Assembly: GCA_022561055.1 (NCBI GenBank)
Contig: JADFRY010000006.1
Span: forward strand, 1-56,213
DNA length: 56,213 nucleotides
Source: Nanobdellota archaeon
GTDB taxonomy: Archaea; Nanobdellota; Nanobdellia; Pacearchaeales; GW2011-AR1
Direction: 5' to 3'
Position numbers and translations under genes: made by a program. Of the stretch, positions 41,588 through 51,249 are shown piece after piece. Under the pieces are notes generated by a model, which was given only the letters and a program-made list of their open reading frames with translations, made no database searches and was not told the origin of the DNA. Each line of letters opens with the position of its first letter. Positions within the stretch are counted from its first letter, which is position 1.

Positions 41588-41857
41588 TCATTTGCCCAAA
41601 CCCTTCAAAGTCCCAGAAACTTTCAAAACTCTAATCTTATCACTGGAAAGAGCAAGCGCCCCTCTGATTCTATCAATTTCTTTTCTATTCACAGCAAGAA
41701 TGTAATTAGCACCTTTCTTTTTTACAAACACAGGGGCTGCTTTTGCCCAACCCAAAATACCAATATAATCTAAAATAGCTTTCTCTGTGTCGTCTTTGCG
41801 GCCGCTAATTAAAAGATATCTTCTCCTAAGCTTTGCCGAAGGTTTAAGTTTTAACAT
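41588..41857 (-). CDS. rnp2: RNase P protein component 2 (Pop5/Rnp2)
   Basis: An 89-residue Pop5-type protein: MLKLKPSAKLRRRYLLISG at the N terminus, YIGILGWAKAAPVFV, NYILAVNRKEIDRIRGALALSS and KVSGTLKGLGK at the end. It stabilises the catalytic domain of RNase P RNA (encoded here at 18.2 kb). I start at ATG 41857 (MLKLKPS); the track's longer start is a TTG. Confidence 0.9.
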   Translation of the reverse strand: MLKLKPSAKLRRRYLLISGRKDDTEKAILDYIGILGWAKAAPVFVKKKGANYILAVNRKEIDRIRGALALSSDKIRVLKVSGTLKGLGK

Positions 41858-41864
41858 TTCATAC

Positions 41865-42725
41865 TCACCCAATTATTGTTTTATTAGCAATTATATTAAT
41901 TTCTTCTCTTACCACATTACTCTCTAGGGCAAATCCCAAACTTTCAGCTCCTCCAATTTTAAAATTATTAATTCCAATAACCTTGCCTTTTTTGTTAATT
42001 AAAGGACCTCCTGAGTTTCCAGGATTAAGTGTTACATCTGTTTGGATATATACTTCAAGGCCGTTTGGCCCTCTTCTACCCACAGCCGAAACAATTCCTT
42101 CAGTTACAGTAAATGATAAGCCCAGAGGATTTCCAATCGCAATTACCTTTTCTCCTATCTGAACATTATCTGAGTCTTCCAACTCAATGTAGTCAAAAAC
42201 ACCTGTTATTTTTAATAAAGACAAATCTGTGAAACTATCTTCCCCAACAATAATCGCATCATAAATTCTGCCGTCAAATGTCTGAACATTAACAAATTTT
42301 GCTCCTTGAACCACATGGAGATTTGTTACAATATAACCTGCAGAATTCACAATAAAGCCTGTTGCTGCAGACTTGTCTGTTCTTATATTTACAACTTCTT
42401 TAATAACATCTTCAATGACATCAGAAAAATCTACTTTCGATGCTTTTAGTAATTCAAGTTCCTCTTCAAAACTACTTCCCTGCTCAGCAATAATTTTAAT
42501 AATTTCATTAATGCTAACTCGGTTCTCTTGTCTGACTTCATCAACATACTTATTAAGGTCGCCCCTTATTTTTTGCTGGTCTGCAATTATCCTTGACGCC
42601 TGAGAGCTAATCACGACAAAAGACACAATTTGCAATATCAAAAGAATTACAACGACTCCATAAAGAACATTCCTGTGTCTTTTTAGATGTTTTATATGAT
42701 GCTTATGAGATTTCTCTTTTTTCAT
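41865..42725 (-). CDS. Membrane-anchored trypsin-like (HtrA/S1C) serine protease without PDZ
   Basis: A 286-residue protein with a basic N terminus, one transmembrane helix (VLYGVVVILLILQIVSFVVIS) and a coiled-coil stretch. The S1C protease domain has the full triad: His in YIVTNLHVV, Asp in DSFTDLSLLKI and Ser in QTDVTLNPGNSGGPLI. No PDZ domain follows, so it is shorter than DegP/DegQ. It probably faces the outside and degrades misfolded envelope proteins. The gene ends 7 nt before the rnp2 ATG. Confidence 0.93.
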   Translation of the reverse strand: MKKEKSHKHHIKHLKRHRNVLYGVVVILLILQIVSFVVISSQASRIIADQQKIRGDLNKYVDEVRQENRVSINEIIKIIAEQGSSFEEELELLKASKVDFSDVIEDVIKEVVNIRTDKSAATGFIVNSAGYIVTNLHVVQGAKFVNVQTFDGRIYDAIIVGEDSFTDLSLLKITGVFDYIELEDSDNVQIGEKVIAIGNPLGLSFTVTEGIVSAVGRRGPNGLEVYIQTDVTLNPGNSGGPLINKKGKVIGINNFKIGGAESLGFALESNVVREEINIIANKTIIG

Positions 42726-42825
42726 AAATCTAAAACAAAAACTTTATATTTATAGTTTTGCGAAGCTTCGCTTCTTAACTTTCTTGACAAAAGACTCGAG
42801 AATGATAATTGTCTTACAAAATCAT

Positions 42826-42832
42826 TATAAAC
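42826..42832 (+). promoter_or_regulatory. TATA box of the RNase J gene
   Basis: CATTATAAACCGC lies 21-27 nt upstream of ATG 42853; leaderless spacing. Confidence 0.55.
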
Positions 42833-42852
42833 CGCTCATTCTTTAGACAATT

Positions 42853-44190
42853 ATGCTAACACTTCATACAATCGGCGGCTATAACGAAGTCGGAAAAAAT
42901 ATGACTGTCCTTGAAGTCGGAGAAGATGCAATTATTTTTGACCTTGGATTATATTTACCTTCAATCGTTGGCGTTCAGGAAAGAGAGAAAGTTCCAACAG
43001 AAAAAGGAATGAGAGCTTTAGGAGCCTTGCCTGATGACCTCTATCTTGATAAAAAAGGCTTACGAAATAAAGTTAGAGCAATTTTAATTTCTCATGCACA
43101 TTTAGACCACGTCGGAGCAGTTCAATATTTAGCACAAAGATACAAAGCACCTGTCCTCGGCACACCGTTTACAATAGAAGTCTTGAAGAAACTAATGGAA
43201 GATAATAGGAATGGAATACCAAACAAAATAATCAAAATAAATCCAAATGGTTCTTACATAGCAAAAGGCAAGAATAACTACAAAGTTGAATTCATAAATA
43301 TTACTCACTCTACAATTCAGTGTGCTCTGATAGCAGTCCATACCAAAGATGGAATTATTCTTTACGCGAATGATTATAAAATGGATAACACCCCTGTTAT
43401 GGGAGACCCTCCAAATTACAAAAGACTAAAAGAATTATCTAAAATTGGTATCAAGGCATTAATATCAAATTGTCTTTATGCCCCTGCCGATAGGAAAACC
43501 CCTTCTGAAAAAATAGCACGTGACCTTTTAGAAGAAGTGCTTTTTACAATTGATAGTCAAGAATCTGGACTCATAGTCACAACATTTTCTTCCCATATAG
43601 CAAGAATAAAATCAATAATAGAGTTTGGAAGAAGATTAAATAGAGAGGTAGTTCTTCTTGGAAGAAGCATGAACAAGTATGTTACAGCAGCCGTGAGTGT
43701 AGGGAAAGCCCCGTTTAAAAACAAAGTACAAATCGCGACTTATAGAAATCAATTAGAAAAAGTGTTAAAGAAAGCTAATAAAAATAAAAAAAATTATATG
43801 ATTATCTGCACAGGCCACCAAGGAGAGCCAGGCTCAATTCTTGATAGGCTCTCAAGAAATAAACTTCCTTATAAAATATCTTCCCAAGACAACATAATTT
43901 TTTCTTCTATGACAATTCCAACAGCAATAAATGAAACAATGAGGGCAGATTTAGATAGAAGATTAAAAAAATTTCATCCGAGAATTTTTGATAAAGTCCA
44001 CGTCAGCGGGCATGGAGGAAAAGAAGACATTAGAGAATTAATAAAACTGACAAACCCAGAACATTTTATACCATCTCACGGTGACTTTCCTAAACTTCAA
44101 GCTGGAATGGATTTAGCAATGGAGATGGGCTATAAAAAAAATTATAATACGCATCTTCTATCCAACGGCAAGATGATTAGATTAAAATGA
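42853..44190 (+). CDS. rnj: Archaeal RNase J (beta-CASP ribonuclease)
   Basis: A 445-residue metallo-beta-lactamase/beta-CASP nuclease. Motif 1 is VLEVGEDAIIFDLGLYLP, motif 2 is ILISHAHLDHVGA (HxHxDH), motif 3 is the His in FINITHSTIQ and motif 4 is the Asp in ILYANDYKMDNTP. The C-terminal motifs include KVHVSGHGGKEDIRELI and HFIPSHGD. It degrades RNA from the 5' end and complements the exosome. The next gene overlaps its stop (ATGA). Confidence 0.95.
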   Translation: MLTLHTIGGYNEVGKNMTVLEVGEDAIIFDLGLYLPSIVGVQEREKVPTEKGMRALGALPDDLYLDKKGLRNKVRAILISHAHLDHVGAVQYLAQRYKAPVLGTPFTIEVLKKLMEDNRNGIPNKIIKINPNGSYIAKGKNNYKVEFINITHSTIQCALIAVHTKDGIILYANDYKMDNTPVMGDPPNYKRLKELSKIGIKALISNCLYAPADRKTPSEKIARDLLEEVLFTIDSQESGLIVTTFSSHIARIKSIIEFGRRLNREVVLLGRSMNKYVTAAVSVGKAPFKNKVQIATYRNQLEKVLKKANKNKKNYMIICTGHQGEPGSILDRLSRNKLPYKISSQDNIIFSSMTIPTAINETMRADLDRRLKKFHPRIFDKVHVSGHGGKEDIRELIKLTNPEHFIPSHGDFPKLQAGMDLAMEMGYKKNYNTHLLSNGKMIRLK

Positions 44191-44540
44191 GGACAGATAT
44201 TTATGGAGGTCTTAGAAATGCATTGCAAAGGGGAGTTCCTCTAGAGCAAGCAATAAGAAGTTTTATAAACGCCGGCTATAATGAGGCAGAAGTTAGAGAA
44301 GTTGCAAAACAGTTTAGCGATGGAGCACTTTCCATTACAGCGCCTGTTACTATTCCAACTAAAACACCCACATTAAAAGTTCCAGAAAGCCAAGAAGCCC
44401 CATCAATTCAGAATGTCAAAAGGAGAGGTTCTAAAAAAGTAATTTTCTTAATAATTTTCTTAATAATCTTAGTAGGAATTCTAATATCTACAATCTTCTT
44501 CAAAGACAAAATAATTGAGTTTTTATCTTCTTTGGTTTAA
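44187..44540 (+). CDS. UBA-like, membrane-anchored small protein
   Basis: A 117-residue protein. Residues 1-45 form a three-helix UBA-like module (LRNALQRGVPLEQAIRSFINAGYNEAEVREVAKQF). A Pro/Thr linker and one C-terminal transmembrane helix (KVIFLIIFLIILVGILISTIFF) follow. Its ATG overlaps the RNase J stop codon, so the two are co-translated. It could tether a partner such as RNase J to the membrane; this is inference. Confidence 0.7.
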   Translation: MRTDIYGGLRNALQRGVPLEQAIRSFINAGYNEAEVREVAKQFSDGALSITAPVTIPTKTPTLKVPESQEAPSIQNVKRRGSKKVIFLIIFLIILVGILISTIFFKDKIIEFLSSLV

Positions 44541-44576
44541 TTTATGAATATAAATCTATTGCGAAACACAACAATC

Positions 44577-44584
44577 AATAAATA
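44577..44584 (+). promoter_or_regulatory. TATA box of mre11
   Basis: AATAAATA lies 22-29 nt upstream of ATG 44606, giving a probably leaderless mre11-rad50 transcript. Confidence 0.5.
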
Positions 44585-44605
44585 CCTAACACTTTTTCCA
44601 ATTGT

Positions 44606-45757
44606 ATGATATTCGCTCACATGGGAGACTGCCATATTGGAAGCTGGCGACAACCACAATTAATGGCTCTAAACTTTCAGAGTTTTCAAGTTGTAGTTGA
44701 TAGATGTATAAAAGAAAAAGTTGATTTTATATTAATCGCTGGTGACTTTTTTGATTCTGCTTATCCTCCGATAGAAGTAATAAAAGAAACATTTGGCGAG
44801 TTTAGAAAATTGAAAAACGCCAACATACCTGTCTTTTTTATAGCTGGAAGTCATGACTTTTCTGCTTCTGGAAAAACTTTTCTTGACGTGTTAGAAAAAG
44901 CAGGATTCGGAACAAATGTTTTTCGTTCAGAAGAAAGAGACGGAAGAATAATACTTCAACCAACAATTTATAAAAATATAGCAATTTATGGATACCCTGG
45001 AAAAAAATCAGGGATGGAAGTTCCTGAAATAGAGAAAATAAAACTGCAAGATTCTCCCGGCTTATTTAAAATCCTTATGCTTCATACAGCAATTAGAGAC
45101 GCAGTAGGAACCTTGCCAATACAGGCAGTGGACCAAGAAAAATTACCAGAAGTAGACTATACTGCTCTTGCCCATTTACATATTAAATACAACAAAAACA
45201 GAAGAGTTTATTGCGGCCCAACATTTCCAAATAATTCATTAGAACTAGAAGAGTTAAGAGGCGGCTCTTTCTATCTGATTGACACAACTACTGGAAAAAT
45301 AGAAAGACAAGAAATAAAATTAAAAGAAGTTATAGTTATTGATTTGGAATTAACAGACGCCTTTATAGGAACAGAGAAAGTTATCGAAGAGTTAAAAAAA
45401 CATATACTAAAAGATAAAATAATAATTTTAAAATTAAGAGGTATTTTAGAAAGAGGGAAAGTATCAGATATTAATTTTAATCACATTGAAGAATTTACAA
45501 GAACCCAGGAAGCATATGTATTATTGAGAAATACAACAAAACTCCAAGCTCCTCAAACAGAAATCTCTTTTGAACTAAAATCAGAAAATATAGAAGAAGA
45601 AATAATATCCAAATTTCGAGAAGAGAACCCAAATAAATTTAATGAATTAATTTTTCAACTCATATCAGCACTTCAGTTAGAAAAAAAAGAAGATGAGAGA
45701 ACACAAATCTTTGAAGACCGCTTGCTTAGTGAGGTTAGAAAAATTATTAAAATATGA
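44606..45757 (+). CDS. mre11: DNA repair nuclease Mre11
   Basis: A 383-residue metallophosphoesterase. The phosphodiesterase motifs are FAHMGDCHIGSW (D-x-H), FILIAGDFFDSA (GDxxD), FFIAGSHDFS (GNHD, here GSHD), LMLHTAI and ALAHLHIK (HxH). The C-terminal part binds Rad50. It works on DNA ends in double-strand break repair. The stop overlaps the rad50 start (ATGA). Confidence 0.94.
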   Translation: MIFAHMGDCHIGSWRQPQLMALNFQSFQVVVDRCIKEKVDFILIAGDFFDSAYPPIEVIKETFGEFRKLKNANIPVFFIAGSHDFSASGKTFLDVLEKAGFGTNVFRSEERDGRIILQPTIYKNIAIYGYPGKKSGMEVPEIEKIKLQDSPGLFKILMLHTAIRDAVGTLPIQAVDQEKLPEVDYTALAHLHIKYNKNRRVYCGPTFPNNSLELEELRGGSFYLIDTTTGKIERQEIKLKEVIVIDLELTDAFIGTEKVIEELKKHILKDKIIILKLRGILERGKVSDINFNHIEEFTRTQEAYVLLRNTTKLQAPQTEISFELKSENIEEEIISKFREENPNKFNELIFQLISALQLEKKEDERTQIFEDRLLSEVRKIIKI

Positions 45758-47811
45758 ATTTAAAAAAAATAAAACTGAAAAATATAAGAAGTTATAGTGA
45801 GGGAGAAATATCTTTTCCAGAAGGTTCCATATTGCTTTCTGGAGACATTGGCTCTGGAAAAACTTCTATTCTTCTCGCAATTGAATACGCTTTGTTTGGT
45901 TTGCAGCCAGGGCAAAGAGGCTCATCTCTTTTGGCAAACGGAAAAAATTTAGGAGAAGTCACCCTAGAGTTCGAGATTAATGGAAAAAATATTATAATAG
46001 AGAGAAGACTTAGGAGAGGATCTAAAACAGTAACTCAAGATTATTCTGCAATCACAATAAACGGACAAAAAATAGAATTATCAGTTACAGAACTAAAAAC
46101 TAAAATATTACAATTATTAAATTATCCTTCGGAATTCGTTAAAAAAACAAATCTTCTTTATAGATTTACTGTTTATACTCCGCAAGAAGAAATGAAACAA
46201 ATTATTCTTGAAGACCCTGAATCAAGACTTAATATTTTAAGGCATATTTTTGGTATAGATAAATACAAAAGGATAAAAGAGAATCTTTTAATTTTAACAG
46301 CAAAATTAAGAGAAGAATCAAGAATTCTTCAAGTTGAAGTAAGGGATTTAGAGGAAAACAGAAATAAACTTGATTCTATAAAAAAATTTGTAAAACTTCT
46401 CTTCACAAAAGTAGAGGAAAAACAAAAAATTTTCCAGATAAGAATTTACGAAAGAAAAGCAATAGAGGAAGAAGCAAAAAAAATAGAAAGCAAAATTAAA
46501 GAAAAAGAAAAATTTGAGAGGGAGATAGATAAAACAAAAATAATGTTGATGAATAAAGAGGAGCAGCTATATAAAGAAGAAAAAGATATCACTGAGTTAG
46601 AGAAAAAGATATCTGAATTCAAAGAGCCATTTGAAGAATCTCTTTTTAATAAAATTATAGAAGAAATTAAAACCAAAAAGATAGGAATAGAAGAATTAAA
46701 TAAAAATTATATTAATGTTTCTGGAAAAATAAATTCTTTAAATATAAAAAAGCAGGAAGATCTACAAAAAAAAGAAAGGATTTTCAAAATAGACATCTGC
46801 CCAACTTGTTTACAGGACGTTTCTGATACTCACAAACATAATATTCTAAATGAAACAGAAAGCCAGATAACAAAAATAGAAAATCAAACAAAGGAACTAG
46901 ATGAAAAATTACAGGAAATAGGAAGTCTTTTAGAAAAAGAAAAGATTTCTTTAACTGAATTAGAGAGCAAAATATCTCAACTTGAAATTCTAAAAATAAA
47001 AACAGAGGAAATAAAACTGTCAAAGGAGAAAATACTGAGTTTAAAAAAACTAAAAGAAGAACTTGATAAAGATACAGAGTTCCTGAATAAGCATATGGAA
47101 TTTCTTAAAGAATCTGTCTTAGAGTTTTCCAAATTTGATAATTTATTCAAAATTAAACAGGAAGAATTAAAACAAGCTTTTCAAAATGAAAAACAAGCTG
47201 AAATTGAAATAGCTGAATTAAAGAAAGAACTCGAGCTTACAAAGAAAGAGATAAAATTACTAGAGGAAAAAATTCTTGAAATAGAAAAAATAAAGGAGAA
47301 ATTAATCCATATTCTAGATATTGAAAAATGGCTTTCCAACAATTTCTCAAATCTTATTAGTTTTACAGAAAAAAATATAATGATAAAGCTTAGAGAGGAA
47401 TTTTCAAAATTATTTAATAAATGGTTTGGCATGCTAACCACTGATGCATTCTATGTTCACCTCGATGAGAATTTTACTCCTATAATCACACAAGGAGAGT
47501 TTGAATTAGATTATGCCTTCCTTTCCGGAGGTGAAAGAACAGCTGTTGCCTTAGCATATAGACTTTCCCTGAATCAAATAATAAATTCTCTTCTCAGTAA
47601 AATAAAAACACGTCACCTTGTTATTCTAGATGAGCCAACAGATGGTTTTTCAGAACAGCAATTAGATAAAGTCAGAGACGTTTTACAAGAACTTGATGTA
47701 AACCAGCTAATCTTAGTTAGTCATGAACAAAAAATTGAGGGATTTGTAGATAACGTCATCCGTTTAAAAAAAGAAAGAGGGGTTTCTATTATAGAAAACC
47801 AAAATCTTTAA
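45754..47811 (+). CDS. rad50: DNA double-strand break repair ATPase Rad50
   Basis: A 685-residue SMC-like ATPase. Walker A is LLSGDIGSGKTSIL. Long coiled coils flank the zinc hook CPTC (DICPTCLQD, about residues 348-351). The ABC signature is FLSGGERTAVALAYRLSL and Walker B is LVILDEPTDGFS, followed by LVSHEQK. Many archaeal Rad50 proteins are about 850-900 residues, so the coiled-coil arms here are short. It forms the MR complex with Mre11. Confidence 0.95.
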   Translation: MNLKKIKLKNIRSYSEGEISFPEGSILLSGDIGSGKTSILLAIEYALFGLQPGQRGSSLLANGKNLGEVTLEFEINGKNIIIERRLRRGSKTVTQDYSAITINGQKIELSVTELKTKILQLLNYPSEFVKKTNLLYRFTVYTPQEEMKQIILEDPESRLNILRHIFGIDKYKRIKENLLILTAKLREESRILQVEVRDLEENRNKLDSIKKFVKLLFTKVEEKQKIFQIRIYERKAIEEEAKKIESKIKEKEKFEREIDKTKIMLMNKEEQLYKEEKDITELEKKISEFKEPFEESLFNKIIEEIKTKKIGIEELNKNYINVSGKINSLNIKKQEDLQKKERIFKIDICPTCLQDVSDTHKHNILNETESQITKIENQTKELDEKLQEIGSLLEKEKISLTELESKISQLEILKIKTEEIKLSKEKILSLKKLKEELDKDTEFLNKHMEFLKESVLEFSKFDNLFKIKQEELKQAFQNEKQAEIEIAELKKELELTKKEIKLLEEKILEIEKIKEKLIHILDIEKWLSNNFSNLISFTEKNIMIKLREEFSKLFNKWFGMLTTDAFYVHLDENFTPIITQGEFELDYAFLSGGERTAVALAYRLSLNQIINSLLSKIKTRHLVILDEPTDGFSEQQLDKVRDVLQELDVNQLILVSHEQKIEGFVDNVIRLKKERGVSIIENQNL

Positions 47812-47868
47812 AAACTTACATATTATTAAAATAACATAGAAACTATAAAAGATTCTAGAATTTTTACA

Positions 47869-48540
47869 ATGAATATAGTGAATTCTAATATGGATGAAAT
47901 TAGCAAATCAATATTAAAGTCTAGCACAAGCTTAGTTGGAATTGCCTGTAAAGACGGAATTGTTTTAGGTGCTGATAGGCGTTCCACAGCAGGAACAATT
48001 GTTATGAAAAAAGATGAGGAGAAAATATACAAAATAAATGACTATATTGCCGCATCTTACACAGGCGTTGTTTCAGACATTCAATTAACAGGAAAGGTTC
48101 TAGCAGCCGAATTAAGGCTAAAAGAATTAAAAACTAAAACAAGACCATCAATAAAAGAAGCAGCAAATTTATTAGCGATGTTGGTTTATAAGAATATAAG
48201 AACCCCTTCTATGGTACCAAGCATTATTGGAACCTTAATCGCAGGTGTTAACGATGAAGGTAACACTGAATTGTATACAATTGATCCATCGGGGTCGGTA
48301 GTAAAAGTAAAAGATTATGATGCAAATTTCAGTAGTGGTATGCCATTTATTCTTGGCCTTTTGGAAAGAGAATGGAAAAAAGACATGTCAGTTCAACAAG
48401 GAGTCGAATTAGCTGTAGAGGCTATTAAATCTTCTACACAAAGAGATACTGCTTCTGGAAACGGGATTGACGTATTTACAATCACAAAAGATGGAATAAA
48501 CCATGTAATTTCTCAAGAAATTACTCCAATGTACAAATAA
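47869..48540 (+). CDS. psmB: Proteasome subunit beta
   Basis: A 223-residue beta subunit. The catalytic Thr is most likely residue 20 (KSS-TSLVGIACKDGIVLGADRR), preceded by a propeptide that is cut off on assembly. The conserved Asp (GADRRST) and Lys (EEKIYKI) of the active site are present, as is the SGNGID segment. The residue before the Thr is Ser instead of the Gly usual at archaeal beta cleavage sites, and T-S-L replaces T-T-T. It is followed closely by aCPSF1. Confidence 0.95.
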   Translation: MNIVNSNMDEISKSILKSSTSLVGIACKDGIVLGADRRSTAGTIVMKKDEEKIYKINDYIAASYTGVVSDIQLTGKVLAAELRLKELKTKTRPSIKEAANLLAMLVYKNIRTPSMVPSIIGTLIAGVNDEGNTELYTIDPSGSVVKVKDYDANFSSGMPFILGLLEREWKKDMSVQQGVELAVEAIKSSTQRDTASGNGIDVFTITKDGINHVISQEITPMYK

Positions 48541-48566
48541 GTTTAATTTGAATCTAAATTTATAAA

Positions 48567-50459
48567 ATGCCAGATATATTGAAAAGCATTACTGATGAAT
48601 TACCTAATACAATTAGAGATGCAATTTTTGAGGGAGCAAACATTGTTCTCTATACAGATGATAAAGAATTTTTTAAAACAGGAGAGAAGAGAATAAAAGA
48701 AATAGTTGACAAGATAAAAAAAAGAATAGAGCTGAGAGCTGACCAAAAAATTCTTGCTCCTCAAGAAGAAACTGATAAAACAATTAGAGCCCTGGTTCCG
48801 GAAGAAGCAGGAATAGTAAACATAATTTTCGATGCGCAAAGAAGCATTGTAATTATTGAAGCTAAAAAACCAGGACTCGTCATAGGCAAACAAGGTTCAA
48901 TTATTAATGATATAAAAAACTCAACGATGTGGCTTCCCGTTGTTCAACGAAGCCCTGCAATTCCTTCAAAAATAACTGAAAAAATCAGGTCTGTCTTATA
49001 TGCGAACAACACATATAGAAAGAAATTCTTGAACGACATAGGGAAAAAAATATACAAAGAATGGAATCCAGAAAAGATGGATATGTGGGTACGTTTAACT
49101 TATTTAGGAAGCGGAAGACAGGTTGGACGTTCTTGTTTGCTTTTACAGACTCCTAATTCAAAAATTCTCTTAGACTGTGGAATTAATCCAGGAGTTGCAG
49201 ACGGTCCAGAAAGATTTCCCTATCTTGACGTATCTGAAATCGGCGATTTAAACTCAATAGATGCCATCATTCTTTCTCACGCGCATACAGACCATTCTTG
49301 CGTAATTCCTTACCTGTATAAAATGGGATATAAAGGGCCTGTTTATATGACTGCACCGACGAGAGATATTTCAGCTTTGCTTGCCTTGGATTTTGTAGGA
49401 GTTGCCTATAAACAAGCAGTCTCTCCTTTATTCAAACCAGAACATATTAAAGAAATGGTCAGACATTCAATCTGCCTTAATTATGGCTCGGTTTCAGATA
49501 TTGCTCCAGACATTAGAATTACTTTTTATAACGCTGGCCATGTTTTGGGCTCTGCGATTGTTCATATAAATATAGGAAACGGTTTGCACAATTTTGTTTA
49601 TACGGCAGACACAAACTTTAGGAAAAGCAGATTACTTGACCCGGCAGTTAACCATTATCCTCGAGTTGAAACTATAACTTTAGAATCTACCTATGGTTCA
49701 AGGAATGATGTTTTGCCACCAAGAAAAGAAACAGAAGAAAAATTCTTAGAACTAGTTCGCGAAACTATAAAAAGAAAAGGAAAGATTTTGATTCCAGAAT
49801 TAGGTTTGGGTCACGCACAGGAAACTGTCTTAAGAGTTGAGGAAGCTATCCGTACAGGCAAATTACCAGAAATCCCTGTTTATATTCATGGAATGATTTG
49901 GGACATTAATGCAATTCATACTGCATATCCAGATTTTTTAAGTACTTCAGTAAGAAGTCAAATATTCCAGGACAATAATCCATTTACCTCTTCAATTTTC
50001 AAAAGAATAGGTTCTCAGGCAGAGAAGAATCAAGTCCTAGAGGGAGGACCTTGCATAATTATTGCAACGTCTGGAATGTTAATGGGTGGAGCGTCGGTAG
50101 ACTATTTCAAAAATCTCGCCGGCAATCCTAAAAATTTAATAGTATTTGGGTGTTACCAAGCACTCGGCTCTTTGGGAAGAAAAGTCCAAGAGGGAAATAC
50201 AACAGTAACCATAGATAAAGATTATGGAGGAGAAACAATAGAAGTAAAAATGCAAGTTGAAACTCTAAACGGTCTTTCAGCGCACTCGGGAAGGAACGAT
50301 TTGATACAGTTTGTAAATAGAATGAACCCAAAACCAAAGAAAATTATCATACATCACGGTGAGCAATCAAAATGTCTTGACCTTGCTTCTACATTATACA
50401 GACAAAATAGAGTAGAAACTATTGTTCCCAGAAATTTAGAGACGATAAGGCTGAAGTGA
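48567..50459 (+). CDS. Archaeal CPSF-like ribonuclease aCPSF1
   Basis: A 630-residue protein with two N-terminal KH-type domains (residues ~1-145, with GLVIGKQGSIINDIKNSTMW). The metallo-beta-lactamase/beta-CASP nuclease follows: AIILSHAHTDHSCVIP (motif 2), FYNAGHVLGSAIVHI (motif 3), FVYTADTNF (motif 4), IATSGMLMGGASVDYF, and GLSAHSGRNDL plus IIHHGEQ near the C terminus. In archaea this enzyme cleaves transcripts at U-rich 3' ends and supports termination. The psmB-aCPSF1 pairing is common in archaea. Confidence 0.96.
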   Translation: MPDILKSITDELPNTIRDAIFEGANIVLYTDDKEFFKTGEKRIKEIVDKIKKRIELRADQKILAPQEETDKTIRALVPEEAGIVNIIFDAQRSIVIIEAKKPGLVIGKQGSIINDIKNSTMWLPVVQRSPAIPSKITEKIRSVLYANNTYRKKFLNDIGKKIYKEWNPEKMDMWVRLTYLGSGRQVGRSCLLLQTPNSKILLDCGINPGVADGPERFPYLDVSEIGDLNSIDAIILSHAHTDHSCVIPYLYKMGYKGPVYMTAPTRDISALLALDFVGVAYKQAVSPLFKPEHIKEMVRHSICLNYGSVSDIAPDIRITFYNAGHVLGSAIVHINIGNGLHNFVYTADTNFRKSRLLDPAVNHYPRVETITLESTYGSRNDVLPPRKETEEKFLELVRETIKRKGKILIPELGLGHAQETVLRVEEAIRTGKLPEIPVYIHGMIWDINAIHTAYPDFLSTSVRSQIFQDNNPFTSSIFKRIGSQAEKNQVLEGGPCIIIATSGMLMGGASVDYFKNLAGNPKNLIVFGCYQALGSLGRKVQEGNTTVTIDKDYGGETIEVKMQVETLNGLSAHSGRNDLIQFVNRMNPKPKKIIIHHGEQSKCLDLASTLYRQNRVETIVPRNLETIRLK

Positions 50460-50506
50460 GGTTTTTAAATCGTTAGGTTTATATTATAATTTAATTTACA
50501 TTTTAC

Positions 50507-51196
50507 ATGGTAAAATTTAATGTAAAATGGTACAAGAAATTTATAGAAAGTACTAATGAAAAAGATCTTCTAGTCTCTAAGATATCAGATTTATTAGAAG
50601 GCAAGCCTCAAAATTCTTGTCTTGAGATTGGTTTGGGTATATCTCCTTATTTTGCCCAAAAATTATCAAAAAATTTCAAGAAATACATAATTGTTGAAAA
50701 AAGAATTATTAAAGATAAATTACCAGAAGGAGTAGAAATGATTAATGATGATTGGGAAAATATAAAGTTAGATAATAAATTTGATGTTATAATTGCTTCT
50801 CATGTAATTTATTATTTCAATAATAAAAAAGCTGCTCTAGAAAAGATGTTTAATACACTCAATGAAGGTGGAAGAATTATATTTGTTATTAATGGAAAAA
50901 CCTCTGATTATGGTCCTCTCAAATTCGCATTTGGGGATATGATAAGAAAGAAATATATTTTTACCTATGATAAACTTCTTAAATTACTTAAAGGAAGAAA
51001 ATTCAGAGAATATACTTTACCTTCTACAATAAAATTTTCTTCTTTTGAAGATCTGTTTGAGACACTAAAGCTCTCATTTAATTCTTGTCCCGAAGAATAC
51101 GAAAAACTAAAAGGTAGAATAATTAAATATCTAAAAGAAAATATTAAGGGACAGAGTTTTATAATTGATCAAAAACTAATAGAAGTGAAAAAATAA
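50507..51196 (+). CDS. SAM-dependent methyltransferase, class I
   Basis: A 229-residue Rossmann methyltransferase. The SAM loop is NSCLEIGLGISPYFAQKL, the acidic strand is YIIVEKRII, and motif IV is FDVIIASHVIYYFNNKKAALEKMFNTLNEGGRIIFVING. The rest is family-specific. Substrate unknown. It lies between aCPSF1 and a membrane protease with an independent TATA-like element (TTTATATTATAA) upstream. Confidence 0.82.
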   Translation: MVKFNVKWYKKFIESTNEKDLLVSKISDLLEGKPQNSCLEIGLGISPYFAQKLSKNFKKYIIVEKRIIKDKLPEGVEMINDDWENIKLDNKFDVIIASHVIYYFNNKKAALEKMFNTLNEGGRIIFVINGKTSDYGPLKFAFGDMIRKKYIFTYDKLLKLLKGRKFREYTLPSTIKFSSFEDLFETLKLSFNSCPEEYEKLKGRIIKYLKENIKGQSFIIDQKLIEVKK

Positions 51197-51249
51197 AATT
51201 CTTAACACCCTCACAACAAACTTAAAAACCCAATTTCCATTATTGTAGA

